From: Streptomyces luomodiensis
Lineage (GTDB): Bacteria; Actinomycetota; Actinomycetes; Streptomycetales; Streptomycetaceae
Assembly: GCF_031679605.1 (NCBI RefSeq)
Contig: NZ_CP117522.1
Span: 2,914,001-2,978,000, forward strand
DNA length: 64,000 bases
Direction: 5' to 3'
Shown: positions 1 to 8,184 of the stretch, piece by piece
Layout of the letters: each line of letters begins with the position of its first letter
Numbering within the stretch: position 1 is the stretch's first letter
The notes under the pieces: generated by a model
What the model saw: only the letters and a program-made list of their open reading frames with translations
What the model was told of the DNA's origin: nothing
The model's database searches: none
Position numbers and translations under genes: made by a program

Positions 1-1
1 C

Positions 2-364
2 GGGGGCGACGAGCGGTATCTGCCGGCCCGCGACAAGGGTCCGGTGCGACGTTTCGCCCGCGACTTCGTGGACTCGCGGTTCTCAGTGGCGGAGTACTTC
101 CTGCCGCTTGCGGTGGTCATCCTGGTGCTGAGCATGATCCGGGCCGGCGCCCTGCAGAGCTATGTGCTGCTGCTGTGGATGGTGGTCATCGTCCTGATCG
201 TGATCAACTCCATCGTCCTCGGCTTCCAGCTCAAGCGGCAGTTGCGCAAGCGCTTCCCCGACGAGAACCTGCGCGGCGCGGTGGCGTACGCCCTGATGCG
301 CACCCTCCAGATGCGCCGGCTGCGGCTGCCCAAGCCGCAGGTCAAGCGCGGAGAGCGGCCCTGA
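2..364 (+). CDS. DUF3043 membrane protein, C-terminal part
   Basis: The gene enters from the left edge, so only the last 120 residues are visible. The reading frame is open from base 2. The visible part has an Arg/Asp-rich segment (DERYLPARDKGPVRRFARDF) followed by two hydrophobic segments at roughly residues 34-50 and 57-76, then a basic tail rich in Arg, Lys and Leu. This pattern matches the C-terminal half of DUF3043 proteins, small two-helix membrane proteins of actinobacteria with no assigned function. The TGA at 362-364 overlaps the proposed CTG start of the methyltransferase gene, which suggests translational coupling. The family call is from recognition, with no search behind it. Confidence 0.8.
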   Translation, partial: GGDERYLPARDKGPVRRFARDFVDSRFSVAEYFLPLAVVILVLSMIRAGALQSYVLLLWMVVIVLIVINSIVLGFQLKRQLRKRFPDENLRGAVAYALMRTLQMRRLRLPKPQVKRGERP

Positions 365-1158
365 GCGGCCAACCCTCCGGCTTCGCCGGCGGGGCGACCG
401 GCTGGCTGGGTCACCTCGGGGCCCTGCGGAACACCGTCCGGCAGACACTGGTCGCGCACCAGCTCGACGAGCAGATCACCGCCCGCTTCCCGGTGGGACA
501 GCGGCTGCGGGTGCTCGACGTGGGCGTCGGCCAGGGCACGCAGGCCCTGCGGCTGGCCCGTGCGGGCCATGAGGTGACCGGGCTGGAGTCGGACGCCGCC
601 ATGCTGGAGGCGGCCCGCACCGTGCTCGCCGACGAGCCCGAGGGCATCCGGCGGCGGGTGCGGCTGATCGAGGGCGACGGCCGGGAGACCGGGGCACACT
701 TCCTGCCGGGCACCTTCGACGTGGTGCTGTGCCACGGGGTGCTGATGTACGTGCCCGAACCGGATCCGCTGCTCGCCGGGCTGGCCCGGGTACTGGCACC
801 CGGCGGCCTGCTCTCCCTGCTGGTGCGCAACGGTGACGCGCTGGCGATGCGGCCGGGGCTGGCCGGGGACTGGGACACCGCGCTGACCGCCTTCGACTCC
901 CCCTCGTACACCAACCGGATCGGCCTGCGGGTGCGCGCCGACCGGCGCGAGGAGCTGACCTCGACCCTGACCGCGATCGGCGCGCCGCTGCGCGCCTGGT
1001 ACGGGGTGCGCGTCTTCACCGACCTCGCCCCGAACGACGCGGAGCCGCCCGGCTCCCCGGAGTGGGAGCGCCTGCTGGCAGCCGAGGAACGGGCCGGCCG
1101 CACGGATCCGTACCGCGCGGTGGCGGCACTGCTGCATCTGTGCGGGGTGCGGGGCTGA
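361..1158 (+). CDS. class I SAM-dependent methyltransferase
   Basis: The protein has a Rossmann-type methyltransferase core. The SAM-binding motif I is VLDVGVGQGTQALRLA at about residues 50-65. It is followed by an acidic residue ending the next strand (GLESDAAML), a motif II/III region (FDVVLCHGVLMYVPEP) and the strand LAPGGLLSLLV. The substrate is unknown. The start is uncertain. Protein similarity begins near base 361, where the only candidate start is a CTG overlapping the upstream stop codon as CTGA. The nearest in-frame ATG upstream (175) would place most of the leader antisense-like inside the DUF3043 gene, and the first internal ATG (601) would remove the SAM-binding motif. I chose 361, giving 265 residues. 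Confidence 0.8.
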   Translation: MSGQPSGFAGGATGWLGHLGALRNTVRQTLVAHQLDEQITARFPVGQRLRVLDVGVGQGTQALRLARAGHEVTGLESDAAMLEAARTVLADEPEGIRRRVRLIEGDGRETGAHFLPGTFDVVLCHGVLMYVPEPDPLLAGLARVLAPGGLLSLLVRNGDALAMRPGLAGDWDTALTAFDSPSYTNRIGLRVRADRREELTSTLTAIGAPLRAWYGVRVFTDLAPNDAEPPGSPEWERLLAAEERAGRTDPYRAVAALLHLCGVRG

Positions 1159-1166
1159 TCGCCGAT

Positions 1167-1218
1167 GCGGGGTGGGTGCGGGGTGGCGGTGCCCACCGCC
1201 ACCCCGCACCCACCCCGC
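1167..1218. terminator. 52-bp near-perfect palindrome after the methyltransferase gene
   Basis: Two 25-base arms (1167-1191 and 1194-1218) are perfectly complementary around a two-base centre. It begins eight bases after the methyltransferase stop codon. It has no T-run, as is common for actinobacterial terminators. The repeat content (GGGGTGGGTG units) resembles the end of the upstream gene (GCGGGGTGCGGGG), so it may have arisen by local duplication and inversion. Confidence 0.6.
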
Positions 1219-1745
1219 GCGAGCGCCACCTCGCGCGGGCGCTATCGGGCGCGCACGTCCTGCTCGGCACGCTTCCCTGCGCACGCGCTCGCGCGGGCAC
1301 CACCTCGCACGGACGCCACCCTGCGCGGGCACCACCCTGCGCAGGCACCTGCGCAGGCGCGCGGGCACCACCTCGTACGGACACCACCCCGCACGGACGC
1401 CGCTCCGCACGGGCAGCACCTCGCACGGGTGCCACCCTGCGCAGGCGCCACCTCGTGCGGACGCTATCGGGCGCGCACGTCCTGCTCGGCCAGCCCGCCC
1501 CTCGGCCCACCGCTTGCTCGGTCCGTATGTCTTGCTCAGAGCGCAGGTCTTGCTCGGCGCATGCGTCCGGCTCGGCGCGGGCGTACTGCAAGGTGTGCGA
1601 GTCCGGTGCGATGCACCCTTGCTCTTCGGGTGGGTGCCCTGCGGTGCGTGGACGCCTGATCGGCGTCCACCGTCCGGCTCGGTGCGCGCCGGCCGAGTAG
1701 GCGCGTGGGCCTACTCGGGGCGCACCGTCCGACTCGATGCCACGC
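1219..1745. repeat. gene-free region of degenerate repeats
   Basis: There is no convincing gene here. The open frames on both strands are low-complexity (Arg, Ala, Pro, His) and have no recognisable family. A 45-bp sequence occurs twice, at 1224-1268 and 1446-1490, with two mismatches. The last 29 bases (from CGCTATCGG to TGCTCGGC) are identical. Between and after the copies are decayed repeats of CACCTCGCACGG and CCTGCTCGG type. Near the end, 1693-1702 and 1709-1718 form a 10-bp hairpin just downstream of the small gene on the minus strand, a possible terminator for it. Confidence 0.6.
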
Positions 1746-1949
1746 CTACTCGGCGCGCAGGCTCATCGGGCCGTAGATCTTCGTGCCGTCCTCGAAGAGC
1801 GTCACCTGCTCCGCTCCTCCCTCGAGGAGCGCCCGCCACTCCTCGCCGATCCACGACTCCGCGTCCCCCTGAGTCGGGAACTCGTCCGGCTGCACCGCGG
1901 GCTTCGTCTCCGTCCCGTCGGACTTCTCGAATCGCCATGTCCACGCCAT
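1746..1949 (-). CDS. small conserved hypothetical protein (67 aa)
   Basis: A compact, acidic protein starting MAWTWRFEKSDGTE and ending YGPMSLRAE. I recognise the pattern as a conserved Streptomyces hypothetical: Trp-rich start, then DAESWIGEEWRALLEGGAEQVTLFEDG. The middle looks like a helix followed by a strand pair. The ATG at 1949 is preceded by GGAGG-type sequence (AGGAGGCTGG read on the minus strand), which supports this start rather than a longer frame that runs back through cobU. It is divergent from cobU, with a 141-bp spacer carrying direct repeats. No function can be assigned. Confidence 0.75.
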   Translation of the reverse strand: MAWTWRFEKSDGTETKPAVQPDEFPTQGDAESWIGEEWRALLEGGAEQVTLFEDGTKIYGPMSLRAE

Positions 1950-1969
1950 ATCCAGCCTCCTCCATCCTG

Positions 1970-2036
1970 CCGGCCCACAGGTGATACCCGCCGGTCCACA
2001 GGTGATGTCTGCCCGCAGCCTAAGTGACTGATCACT
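1970..2036. promoter_or_regulatory. direct repeats and small palindrome between divergent genes
   Basis: A 16-base sequence, CCGGYCCACAGGTGAT, occurs at 1970-1985 and 1991-2006, 21 bases apart (two helical turns). Then AGTGA-CTGA-TCACT at 2023-2036 is a perfect five-base-arm palindrome. Both lie in the spacer between the small minus-strand gene and cobU, so they are candidate protein-binding sites. No cobalamin riboswitch elements were recognised here. Confidence 0.4.
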
Positions 2037-2090
2037 CCCTAGGGGGTGGCCCCGCGCGACCCGTGGGACCGGACGCGAGACGATCAGACC

Positions 2091-3290
2091 GTGGAACTCA
2101 CTCTTCTGGGCACCGGGTCGCCCGACGGGCTGCCGCGCCACGGCTGCCCCTGCGCCTCCTGCGCCGCCGCCGTCGGCGAGGAGGCGCGGGCCGCCACCTC
2201 GCTGCTGATCGACGGCGCGCTGCTGATCGACCTCACCCCGGGGGCCGCCTTCGCCGCCGCGCGGGCCGGCCACTCGCTGGTCGGCGTACGGCAGGTGCTG
2301 CTCTCGCATCCGCACGCGGGCCCGGCCGTCGAGTTCCCGGCCGGGCTGCCCGCGCCGGGGCGGGTGCCGGACGGCCGCCGGCTGTCCCTGATCAGCGGCC
2401 ACCGGGTACGGGCGGTGGCGCTGGACTCCCCCGGTACGGGCTACGAGGTCACCGGCCCCGACGGCCCCCGGCTGCTGTACCTGCCGCCGGGCGGCGCCCC
2501 CGCCGGCCTCCCGGACCCGGCCGAGCCGTACGACATGGTGCTGCTCGATGTGCTGGGCCGCCCCGACGCCCTGGCCGCCCTGCGCGCCTCGGGCGCCGTG
2601 GGCGCCACCACGGACGTCGTGGCCGTGCACCTCGACCACACCGTCCCGCCGGGCCAGGAGCTGCACCGCCGTCTCGCCACGGCGGGTGCGCGGACGGTGC
2701 CCGACGGGCGGACGCTGATCGTCGGCGAGTACCACGCGGTGCCGGATCTGCCGCGCCGCACGCTGGTGCTGGGCGGTGCCCGGTCCGGTAAGTCCCTGGA
2801 GGCGGAACGGCGGCTGGCCGCCTTCCCCGACGTGCTGTACGTCGCCACGAGCGGCATCCGCGAGGGCGACCCGGAGTGGGCCGCCCGCATCTCGGCCCAT
2901 CGCGAGCGCCGCCCCGGCTCCTGGCGCACCACCGAGACCTGCGATCTGACACCGCTGCTCGCCCAGGACGGCCCGCCGCTGCTCATCGACTGCCTGGCGC
3001 TGTGGCTCACCGACGCGATGGACTCCGTGGACGCCTGGGACGACGACAAGTGGGCGCACGGCGGTGAACGCGCCCTCCGCGAACGGGTGTCCGCGCTCGT
3101 CGCGGCGGTCCGCGCCACCAGCCGTACGGTGGTGGCGGTGAGCAACGAGGTCGGCGCCGGGGTCGTCCCCGCGACCGCCTCCGGCCGCCGCTTCCGCGAT
3201 GAACTGGGGCGGTTGAACGCGGCGTTCGCCGAGGAGTGCGAGCAGGTGCTCCTGGTCGTGGCCGGTCAGCCGCTGCCGCTGCGCGGCTGA
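2091..3290 (+). CDS. cobU: bifunctional adenosylcobinamide kinase / guanylyltransferase with MBL-like N-terminus
   Basis: The C-terminal half (about residues 223-399) is CobU. The P-loop GGARSGKS is at its start, followed by VLYVATSGIREGDPEW, the acceptor region RISAHRERRP, LLIDCLALWLTD and VSNEVGAGVVPATASGRRFRDELG. CobU phosphorylates adenosylcobinamide and then transfers GMP to give adenosylcobinamide-GDP, the substrate of CobS. The first roughly 215 residues look like a metallo-beta-lactamase/PhnP-type domain (LTLLGTGSPDGLP, GCPCASC). The metal-binding HxHxDH signature reads HPHAGP, so this part is probably not a working hydrolase. I chose GTG 2091 because the conserved fold starts there; an upstream GTG at 2046 adds 15 unconserved residues. 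It reads toward cobT. Confidence 0.9.
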   Translation: MELTLLGTGSPDGLPRHGCPCASCAAAVGEEARAATSLLIDGALLIDLTPGAAFAAARAGHSLVGVRQVLLSHPHAGPAVEFPAGLPAPGRVPDGRRLSLISGHRVRAVALDSPGTGYEVTGPDGPRLLYLPPGGAPAGLPDPAEPYDMVLLDVLGRPDALAALRASGAVGATTDVVAVHLDHTVPPGQELHRRLATAGARTVPDGRTLIVGEYHAVPDLPRRTLVLGGARSGKSLEAERRLAAFPDVLYVATSGIREGDPEWAARISAHRERRPGSWRTTETCDLTPLLAQDGPPLLIDCLALWLTDAMDSVDAWDDDKWAHGGERALRERVSALVAAVRATSRTVVAVSNEVGAGVVPATASGRRFRDELGRLNAAFAEECEQVLLVVAGQPLPLRG

Positions 3291-3368
3291 GCCCGGTCGG
3301 GGCAACCTCGGCCGGGCCCCGGGCGCCGGGTGGCCCGGCCGGGGCTCCTGGGTCCCCCGGTCTTGCGG

Positions 3369-3866
3369 GGCTGTTCGGCTCGGTCGGGTGCGGGTTTCGT
3401 CTCGCGCCTTCGGCGCACTTGAGCAGCGGGGCAGGGGGTGGGGGGCGCGGCGCCGCCGCCGGGCGCCGGGGCGGTGGGGGCGGGCGCCGGTGGCGGCTTC
3501 CGTGCTCGACGGCCGGGACCCATCCGGACTGCGGGCTGCGGGCTGCGGGCTGCGGGGCAAGATCCCGTCGGCTTCCGGCGGTCCGGCGCCGCACTCGATG
3601 AGATGTCCTCCCGCCCGGCCCTTCCCGGTACCCCCTAAATAACGCTTGATCTGACGCAACTAATTGGTCAATCAGTCTCCAGAGGGGTACCCCACCCCCC
3701 TGCTGTCCGGCATCGGCCTCGGCCCCCGGCCACGGAAGCCGCCACCGGCCCCCGCCCCCACCGACCCGGCGGACGGCGATGCGGGCCCGGCCCGGCACCC
3801 CCTGCCCCGCTGCTCACTTGCGCCGAAGGCGCGAGACGAAACCCGCACCCCACCGAGCCGAGCAGC
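3369..3866. repeat. long imperfect inverted repeat between cobU and cobT
   Basis: Two arms of about 135 bp, 3369-3503 and 3731-3866, are inverted copies with small gaps. Each contains the block GTGCGGGTTTCGTCTCGCGC, the mini-hairpin CGCGCCTTCGGCGC and a GAGCAGCGGGGCAGGGGG segment. The loop between them holds GCGGGCTGCGG direct repeats (about 3528-3560) and an AT-rich island (3638-3676), unusual for this genome. No gene is convincing in 3291-3972, because the open frames are shadows of the repeat. It resembles intergenic repeats dispersed in streptomycete chromosomes. Confidence 0.75.
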
Positions 3867-3972
3867 CCGACGCCGATGCCGACGACAACGCCGACGACAA
3901 CGCCGGCGCGTGAGCCGACCCCAACCGGCGGAGCCGGTACCGCTTTCCGGCCCGCCCGGTAGGGTTCGCCAG

Positions 3973-5022
3973 GTGAGTGCTCTCAATCTCGATGACTTCG
4001 TCGACCTGATCGAGCGCCCCGACGGGGGCATCCGGCGTGACGCCGAGGAGCGCCGCGAGCGGCTCGCGTTGCCGCCGGGTGCGCTCGGGCGGCTGGACGA
4101 ACTGGGCGAGTGGCTGGCCGCCGCGCAGCAGCGGGTGCCGGTCAAGCCCGTCGAGCAGCCCCGCGTCATCCTCTTCGCGGGCGACCACGGCGTCTCCGAC
4201 CTGGGCGTCTCCGCCCGCCCCGCCAGGAGCACCCACCGCCTCGTCCGCGCCGTGCTGGACGGCGAGAGCCCGGCCGCCATCCTCGCCGCCCGGCTCGGCG
4301 CGCCCGTCCGCGTCGTCGACATGGCGCTGGACTGCGACCCCGAGGACCTCCCCGAGGAGGTCACCCGCCACCGCGTGCGCCGCGCGTCCGGCCGGCTCGA
4401 CGTCGAGGACGCGCTCACCCTGGACGAGGCCGAGCGGGCCTTCCGTACCGGCATGGCCATCGCCGACGAGGAAGTGGACTCCGGCACCGACCTCCTCGTC
4501 CTCGGCGACCTCAGCGTCGGCGGTACCACCGCCGCCGCCACCCTGATCGCCGCGCTGTGCGGTACGGACGCGTCCGTGGTCACCGGCCGGGGCGGGGCCG
4601 CCATCGACGATCTCGCGTGGATGCGCAAATGCGCCGCGATCCGCGACGGGCTGCGCCGGGCCCGCCCGGTGCTCGGCGATCAGCTCCAGCTGCTGGCCAC
4701 CGTCGGCGGTGCCGACCTCGCCGCGATCACCGGCTTCCTGTTGCAGAGCGCCGTGCGCCGTACCCCCGTGATCCTGGACGGCGTCGTCTCGGCGGCCTGT
4801 GCGCTGGTCGCCCAGCGGGTGGCGTTCCGTGCCCCGGACTGGTGGCTGGCCGGTCAGGCCAGCGGCGAGCCGGGCCAGGAGAAGGCGCTCGACCGCATCG
4901 CCCTCACCCCGCTGCTCGACCACGGCGTCACGGTCGGCGAGGGCACGGGCGCGCTGCTGGCCCTGCCGCTGGTGCAGGCGGCCGCGGCCCTGCACGCGGA
5001 ACTCCCCGAACAGGACGGCTGA
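3973..5022 (+). CDS. cobT: nicotinate-nucleotide--dimethylbenzimidazole phosphoribosyltransferase
   Basis: CobT makes alpha-ribazole phosphate from nicotinate mononucleotide and dimethylbenzimidazole, the lower-ligand branch of B12 synthesis. Family signatures are VILFAGDHGVSDLGVSA near residue 60, the Gly-rich GDLSVGGTTAAATLIAAL, and the C-terminal GVTVGEGTGALLALPL, whose Glu is the family's catalytic base. The length of 349 residues is normal. GTG 3973 (VSALNLDDF) is preceded by CGCCAG with only a weak Shine-Dalgarno. The longer frame upstream is low-complexity sequence from the inverted repeat and is rejected. With cobU before it and cobS convergent after it, this is a nucleotide-loop assembly locus. 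Confidence 0.95.
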   Translation: MSALNLDDFVDLIERPDGGIRRDAEERRERLALPPGALGRLDELGEWLAAAQQRVPVKPVEQPRVILFAGDHGVSDLGVSARPARSTHRLVRAVLDGESPAAILAARLGAPVRVVDMALDCDPEDLPEEVTRHRVRRASGRLDVEDALTLDEAERAFRTGMAIADEEVDSGTDLLVLGDLSVGGTTAAATLIAALCGTDASVVTGRGGAAIDDLAWMRKCAAIRDGLRRARPVLGDQLQLLATVGGADLAAITGFLLQSAVRRTPVILDGVVSAACALVAQRVAFRAPDWWLAGQASGEPGQEKALDRIALTPLLDHGVTVGEGTGALLALPLVQAAAALHAELPEQDG

Positions 5023-5162
5023 GGTCCTTCCGACGGACCTCCGCGGGAGCCGCGCGTGGGAACGGGCCGCGGACCTGCCGTAGCGGCGGCCGCTCGCCGC
5101 CGCGAACCCACCGCAACCCGGGCACCGGGCACCGGATGGTCAGGGGCCGGCGGCGGTCGGCC

Positions 5163-6149
5163 CTAGCCGAAGGTCAGGATCACCAGGGCGGTCGTCGCGG
5201 CCGTCTCCGCGAGCGCGCCGAAGACATCGCCGGTCACCCCGTCGAGACGGCGGCGGCAGTGGCGCAGCAGGAGTTCGGCGGCCACCAGGGCGGCCAGGGC
5301 GGCGAAGGCGTGACGGACGACGGCGTACGGGCCGAAGGGGGCGGCCGCCACCGCGCAGCCGGCCACCGCCACCGCCGCCACGACACCGGCGGACCGCCAC
5401 GGCACGGTGCCCGCGACGGCCGCGCCCAGTCCCTCCGGACGCGCCGCCGGGACTCCCACGCGCGCCGCGAGCGTCAGGGAGCAGCGCGCGGCGACACCGG
5501 CCACGGCCGCCGCGACCGCGCCGTGCGCCCAGTCCTGCCCGTACAGCTGGGCCAGGGCCGCCACTTGGCCGAGCAGGACGAACAGCAGCGTGATCACGCC
5601 GAACGGCCCGATGTCCGACCGCTTCATGATGCGCAGCGCGTCCTCGGCGGGCTTGCCGCTGCCGAGCCCGTCCGCGGTGTCGGCGAGCCCGTCGAGGTGG
5701 AGGCCGCGGGTCAGTACGGCGGGTATCGCGGCGGTGGCGACGGCCGCCAACAGCGCCCCGGCGCCGAGGAACAGCAAGGCCCCACCCACCGCCGCCGCGC
5801 ACAGCCCCACGGCCAGCCCGGCCAGCGGAGCGCACAGCATCCCGGCGTGGGCCGCCTGCCGGTCCCAGCGGGTGACCCGTACGGGCAGCACCGTGAGCGT
5901 GCCGAAGGCGAAGCGGACCCCGTCGGCCCAGGGGGCGCGCGGAGCGTGCGCGGGCGGCGGGTCGTACGCGGGGCGCGGCGGATGCTCCGGGCGGCCGGGA
6001 GGCTCCGCGCCTTCCGGGCGACCGGGGGGCTCCGCGCCTTCCGGGTGCTCGGGCTCCGGCCCGCGCTCGGACTCCGGCCCGCGCGCGGACGACCGCGGCT
6101 GCGGCGGCTGCGACGGGGAGTGCGGCGGCTGCTCCGGCGTGGTGTCCAT
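5163..6149 (-). CDS. cobS: adenosylcobinamide-GDP ribazoletransferase
   Basis: CobS is an integral membrane enzyme that joins adenosylcobinamide-GDP with alpha-ribazole (phosphate) to complete cobalamin. The hallmark is GLHLDGLADTADGLGSGK followed by IMKRSDIGPFGV. About six to seven hydrophobic segments follow from residue 95 on. The first 80 residues are an unusual Pro/Glu/Gly-rich, probably cytoplasmic extension containing a duplicated EGAEPPGRP unit that corresponds to a tandem repeat in the DNA (about 5998-6052). The start is uncertain: ATG 6149 gives 328 residues and ATG 6179 adds ten. It converges with cobT. Confidence 0.92.
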   Translation of the reverse strand: MDTTPEQPPHSPSQPPQPRSSARGPESERGPEPEHPEGAEPPGRPEGAEPPGRPEHPPRPAYDPPPAHAPRAPWADGVRFAFGTLTVLPVRVTRWDRQAAHAGMLCAPLAGLAVGLCAAAVGGALLFLGAGALLAAVATAAIPAVLTRGLHLDGLADTADGLGSGKPAEDALRIMKRSDIGPFGVITLLFVLLGQVAALAQLYGQDWAHGAVAAAVAGVAARCSLTLAARVGVPAARPEGLGAAVAGTVPWRSAGVVAAVAVAGCAVAAAPFGPYAVVRHAFAALAALVAAELLLRHCRRRLDGVTGDVFGALAETAATTALVILTFG

Positions 6150-6353
6150 CGCGCGGAAGGCTATCGCGCGGCCTCTCATCCCTGAACGGCCACCGTCAAT
6201 TCCGTTTCCCCCGCCCGCCCCCGCTCCGAGGCCCCGGGCACCACGCCCCTGAGGCGTACCGAGCCTCGAGAACAAGCGACCGCATACGATGCGGAGGGCG
6301 CGGCCTGCAACCCATATCGGCCGACGAACCAACGGAAGAGGGACCCGACCACT

Positions 6354-7889
6354 GTGACTGCTCTGACTCTCAGCACCTCCTCCGCCGCGGCACTGCGCGC
6401 GGACGCCGTCGTCGTCGGCGTGGCGAAGGGGGCCAAGGGCCCCGTCGTCGCCGCCGGCGCCGAGGCCGTGGACAAGGCGTTCGGCGGGAAGCTGGCCGCC
6501 GTTCTGGAGACGCTCGGCGCGACCGGCGCCGAGGGCGAGGTGACCAAGCTGCCCTCCGCGTCCGGCCTCAAGGCCCCGGTCGTGCTGGCGGTCGGGCTGG
6601 GCGAGGCCCCGGCCAAGGGCGACGGCTATGCCGCCGAGACACTGCGCCGGGCCGCCGGGGTGGCCTCGCGCGCACTGTCCGGTTCGAAGAAGGGCGCGTT
6701 CGCGCTGCCGGTCGAGAACGCGGCGGACGCCGGCGCCGTCGCCGAGGGCGCGCTGCTCGGTGCGTACGCGTACGACAAGAGCAACGGCAACGGCGGCAAG
6801 GCCAAGGACGGCAAGGACAAGAAGAACAACGGCCCGCTCGCCGAGGTCACCCTGCTCGGCGGCAAGCCGCGCGACAAGGCGTACAAGGCCGCCGCCGAGC
6901 GCGCCACCGCCCTGGTCGCGGAGGTCAACCGGGCCCGCGACCTGATCAACACCCCGTCCAACCTGCTCACCCCGGCCGTCTTCGCGGCCGAGGCGGTCGC
7001 GGCCGCGAAGGAGCACGGTCTCAAGGCCGAGGTGCTGGACGAGAAGGCGCTCAAGAAGGGCGGGTACGGCGGCATCCTGGGCGTGGGCCAGGGTTCGGAG
7101 GCCCCGCCGCGGCTGGTCCGGATCGCGTACACCCACCCCAAGGCCGAGAAGACGCTCGCGCTGATCGGCAAGGGCATCACCTACGACTCGGGCGGCATCT
7201 CGCTCAAGCCGGCCGGTCACAACGAGACGATGAAGTGCGACATGAGCGGGGCCGCCGCCGTGTTCGCCGCGGTCGTCACCGCCGCCAAGCTGGGTCTGCG
7301 GGTCAATCTGACCGGCTGGCTGGCGCTGGCCGAGAACATGCCGTCGGGTTCGGCCACCCGTCCCGGCGATGTGCTGTCGATGTACGGCGGCAAGACCGTC
7401 GAGGTGCTGAACACCGACGCCGAGGGCCGGCTGGTGCTCGCCGACGCGATCACCCGCGCCGGTGAGGAGAAGCCGGACGCGATCGTGGACGTGGCGACGC
7501 TGACCGGTGCGATGGTGCTCGCGCTGGGCAACCGCACGTTCGGGATCATGTCGAACGACGACGCGTTCCGCACCACGCTCCACGAGACCGCGGAGCAGGC
7601 CGGTGAGCAGTCGTGGCCGATGCCGCTGCCGTCGGATCTCCGCAAGGGCATCGACTCCCCGGTCGCCGATCTGGCGAACATGGGCGAGCGCATGGGTGGC
7701 GGTCTGGTGGCGGGTATCTTCCTGCGGGAGTTCGTGGCGGACGGGATCACCTGGGGCCACCTGGACATCGCGGGCCCGGCCTTCAACGAGTCCGGTCCGT
7801 TCGGCTACACCCCCAAGGGCGGCACCGGCTCCGCGGTCCGCACGCTGGTGCGGCTGGCGGAGCGCGCCGCCGACGGCGATCTCGGCTGA
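6354..7889 (+). CDS. pepA: leucyl aminopeptidase (M17)
   Basis: A cytosolic two-metal aminopeptidase that removes N-terminal residues during peptide turnover. M17 hallmarks are GKGITYDSGGISLKP (Lys and Asp ligands plus the catalytic Lys), MKCDMSGAAAV (Asp ligand) and the family signature NTDAEGRLVLAD (Asp and Glu ligands, catalytic Arg). The N-terminal roughly 170 residues form the less conserved M17 N-domain, with a Lys/Asn/Gly-rich linker (SNGNGGKAKDGKDKKNN) near residue 145. GTG 6354 is preceded by GGAAGAGGGAC. The length of 511 residues is usual. Confidence 0.96.
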   Translation: MTALTLSTSSAAALRADAVVVGVAKGAKGPVVAAGAEAVDKAFGGKLAAVLETLGATGAEGEVTKLPSASGLKAPVVLAVGLGEAPAKGDGYAAETLRRAAGVASRALSGSKKGAFALPVENAADAGAVAEGALLGAYAYDKSNGNGGKAKDGKDKKNNGPLAEVTLLGGKPRDKAYKAAAERATALVAEVNRARDLINTPSNLLTPAVFAAEAVAAAKEHGLKAEVLDEKALKKGGYGGILGVGQGSEAPPRLVRIAYTHPKAEKTLALIGKGITYDSGGISLKPAGHNETMKCDMSGAAAVFAAVVTAAKLGLRVNLTGWLALAENMPSGSATRPGDVLSMYGGKTVEVLNTDAEGRLVLADAITRAGEEKPDAIVDVATLTGAMVLALGNRTFGIMSNDDAFRTTLHETAEQAGEQSWPMPLPSDLRKGIDSPVADLANMGERMGGGLVAGIFLREFVADGITWGHLDIAGPAFNESGPFGYTPKGGTGSAVRTLVRLAERAADGDLG

Positions 7890-7931
7890 GCCGGGACGCG
7901 GACGGACGCGGCCGGGCCATGGGCCGAAAGT

Positions 7932-7964
7932 CCCGTCGATTTCGCCCTCAACGAAATCGACGGG
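7932..7964 (+). terminator. terminator hairpin after pepA
   Basis: Two perfect 13-base arms (7932-7944 and 7952-7964, CCCGTCGATTTCG and its complement) flank a seven-base loop. It lies 42 bases after the pepA stop codon and separates pepA from the lpd transcription unit. Confidence 0.75.
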
Positions 7965-8184
7965 GCTCCGCGTTCCGCCTACGCAGGAGTAACCCCTGAA
8001 CTGGGGTGTGGAGATTTCTCACACAGCGGCCCCGCGTCCCGCCTCCTCTCAACAAGTGCGAAGATGTTGTCCCGGCAGGACAGGGCCCCAGACACCAGGG
8101 CCGTAAGCAAGAAGCGGCCGAACACCCGCCGCCGCCCGGCCGACCGACGGCCGACCCCGGCGCACCATGCATGGAGGACGTGAC

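Noticed and set aside
3291..3972. Cobalamin riboswitch before cobT
   Set aside because: The spacer is explained by a long inverted repeat, and no B12-box-like conserved core could be identified by eye.
8006..8040. GTGTGGAG-ATTT-CTCACAC stem near 8010 upstream of lpdA as an operator
   Set aside because: The arms pair only with a bulge and the element is short, so chance is not excluded.
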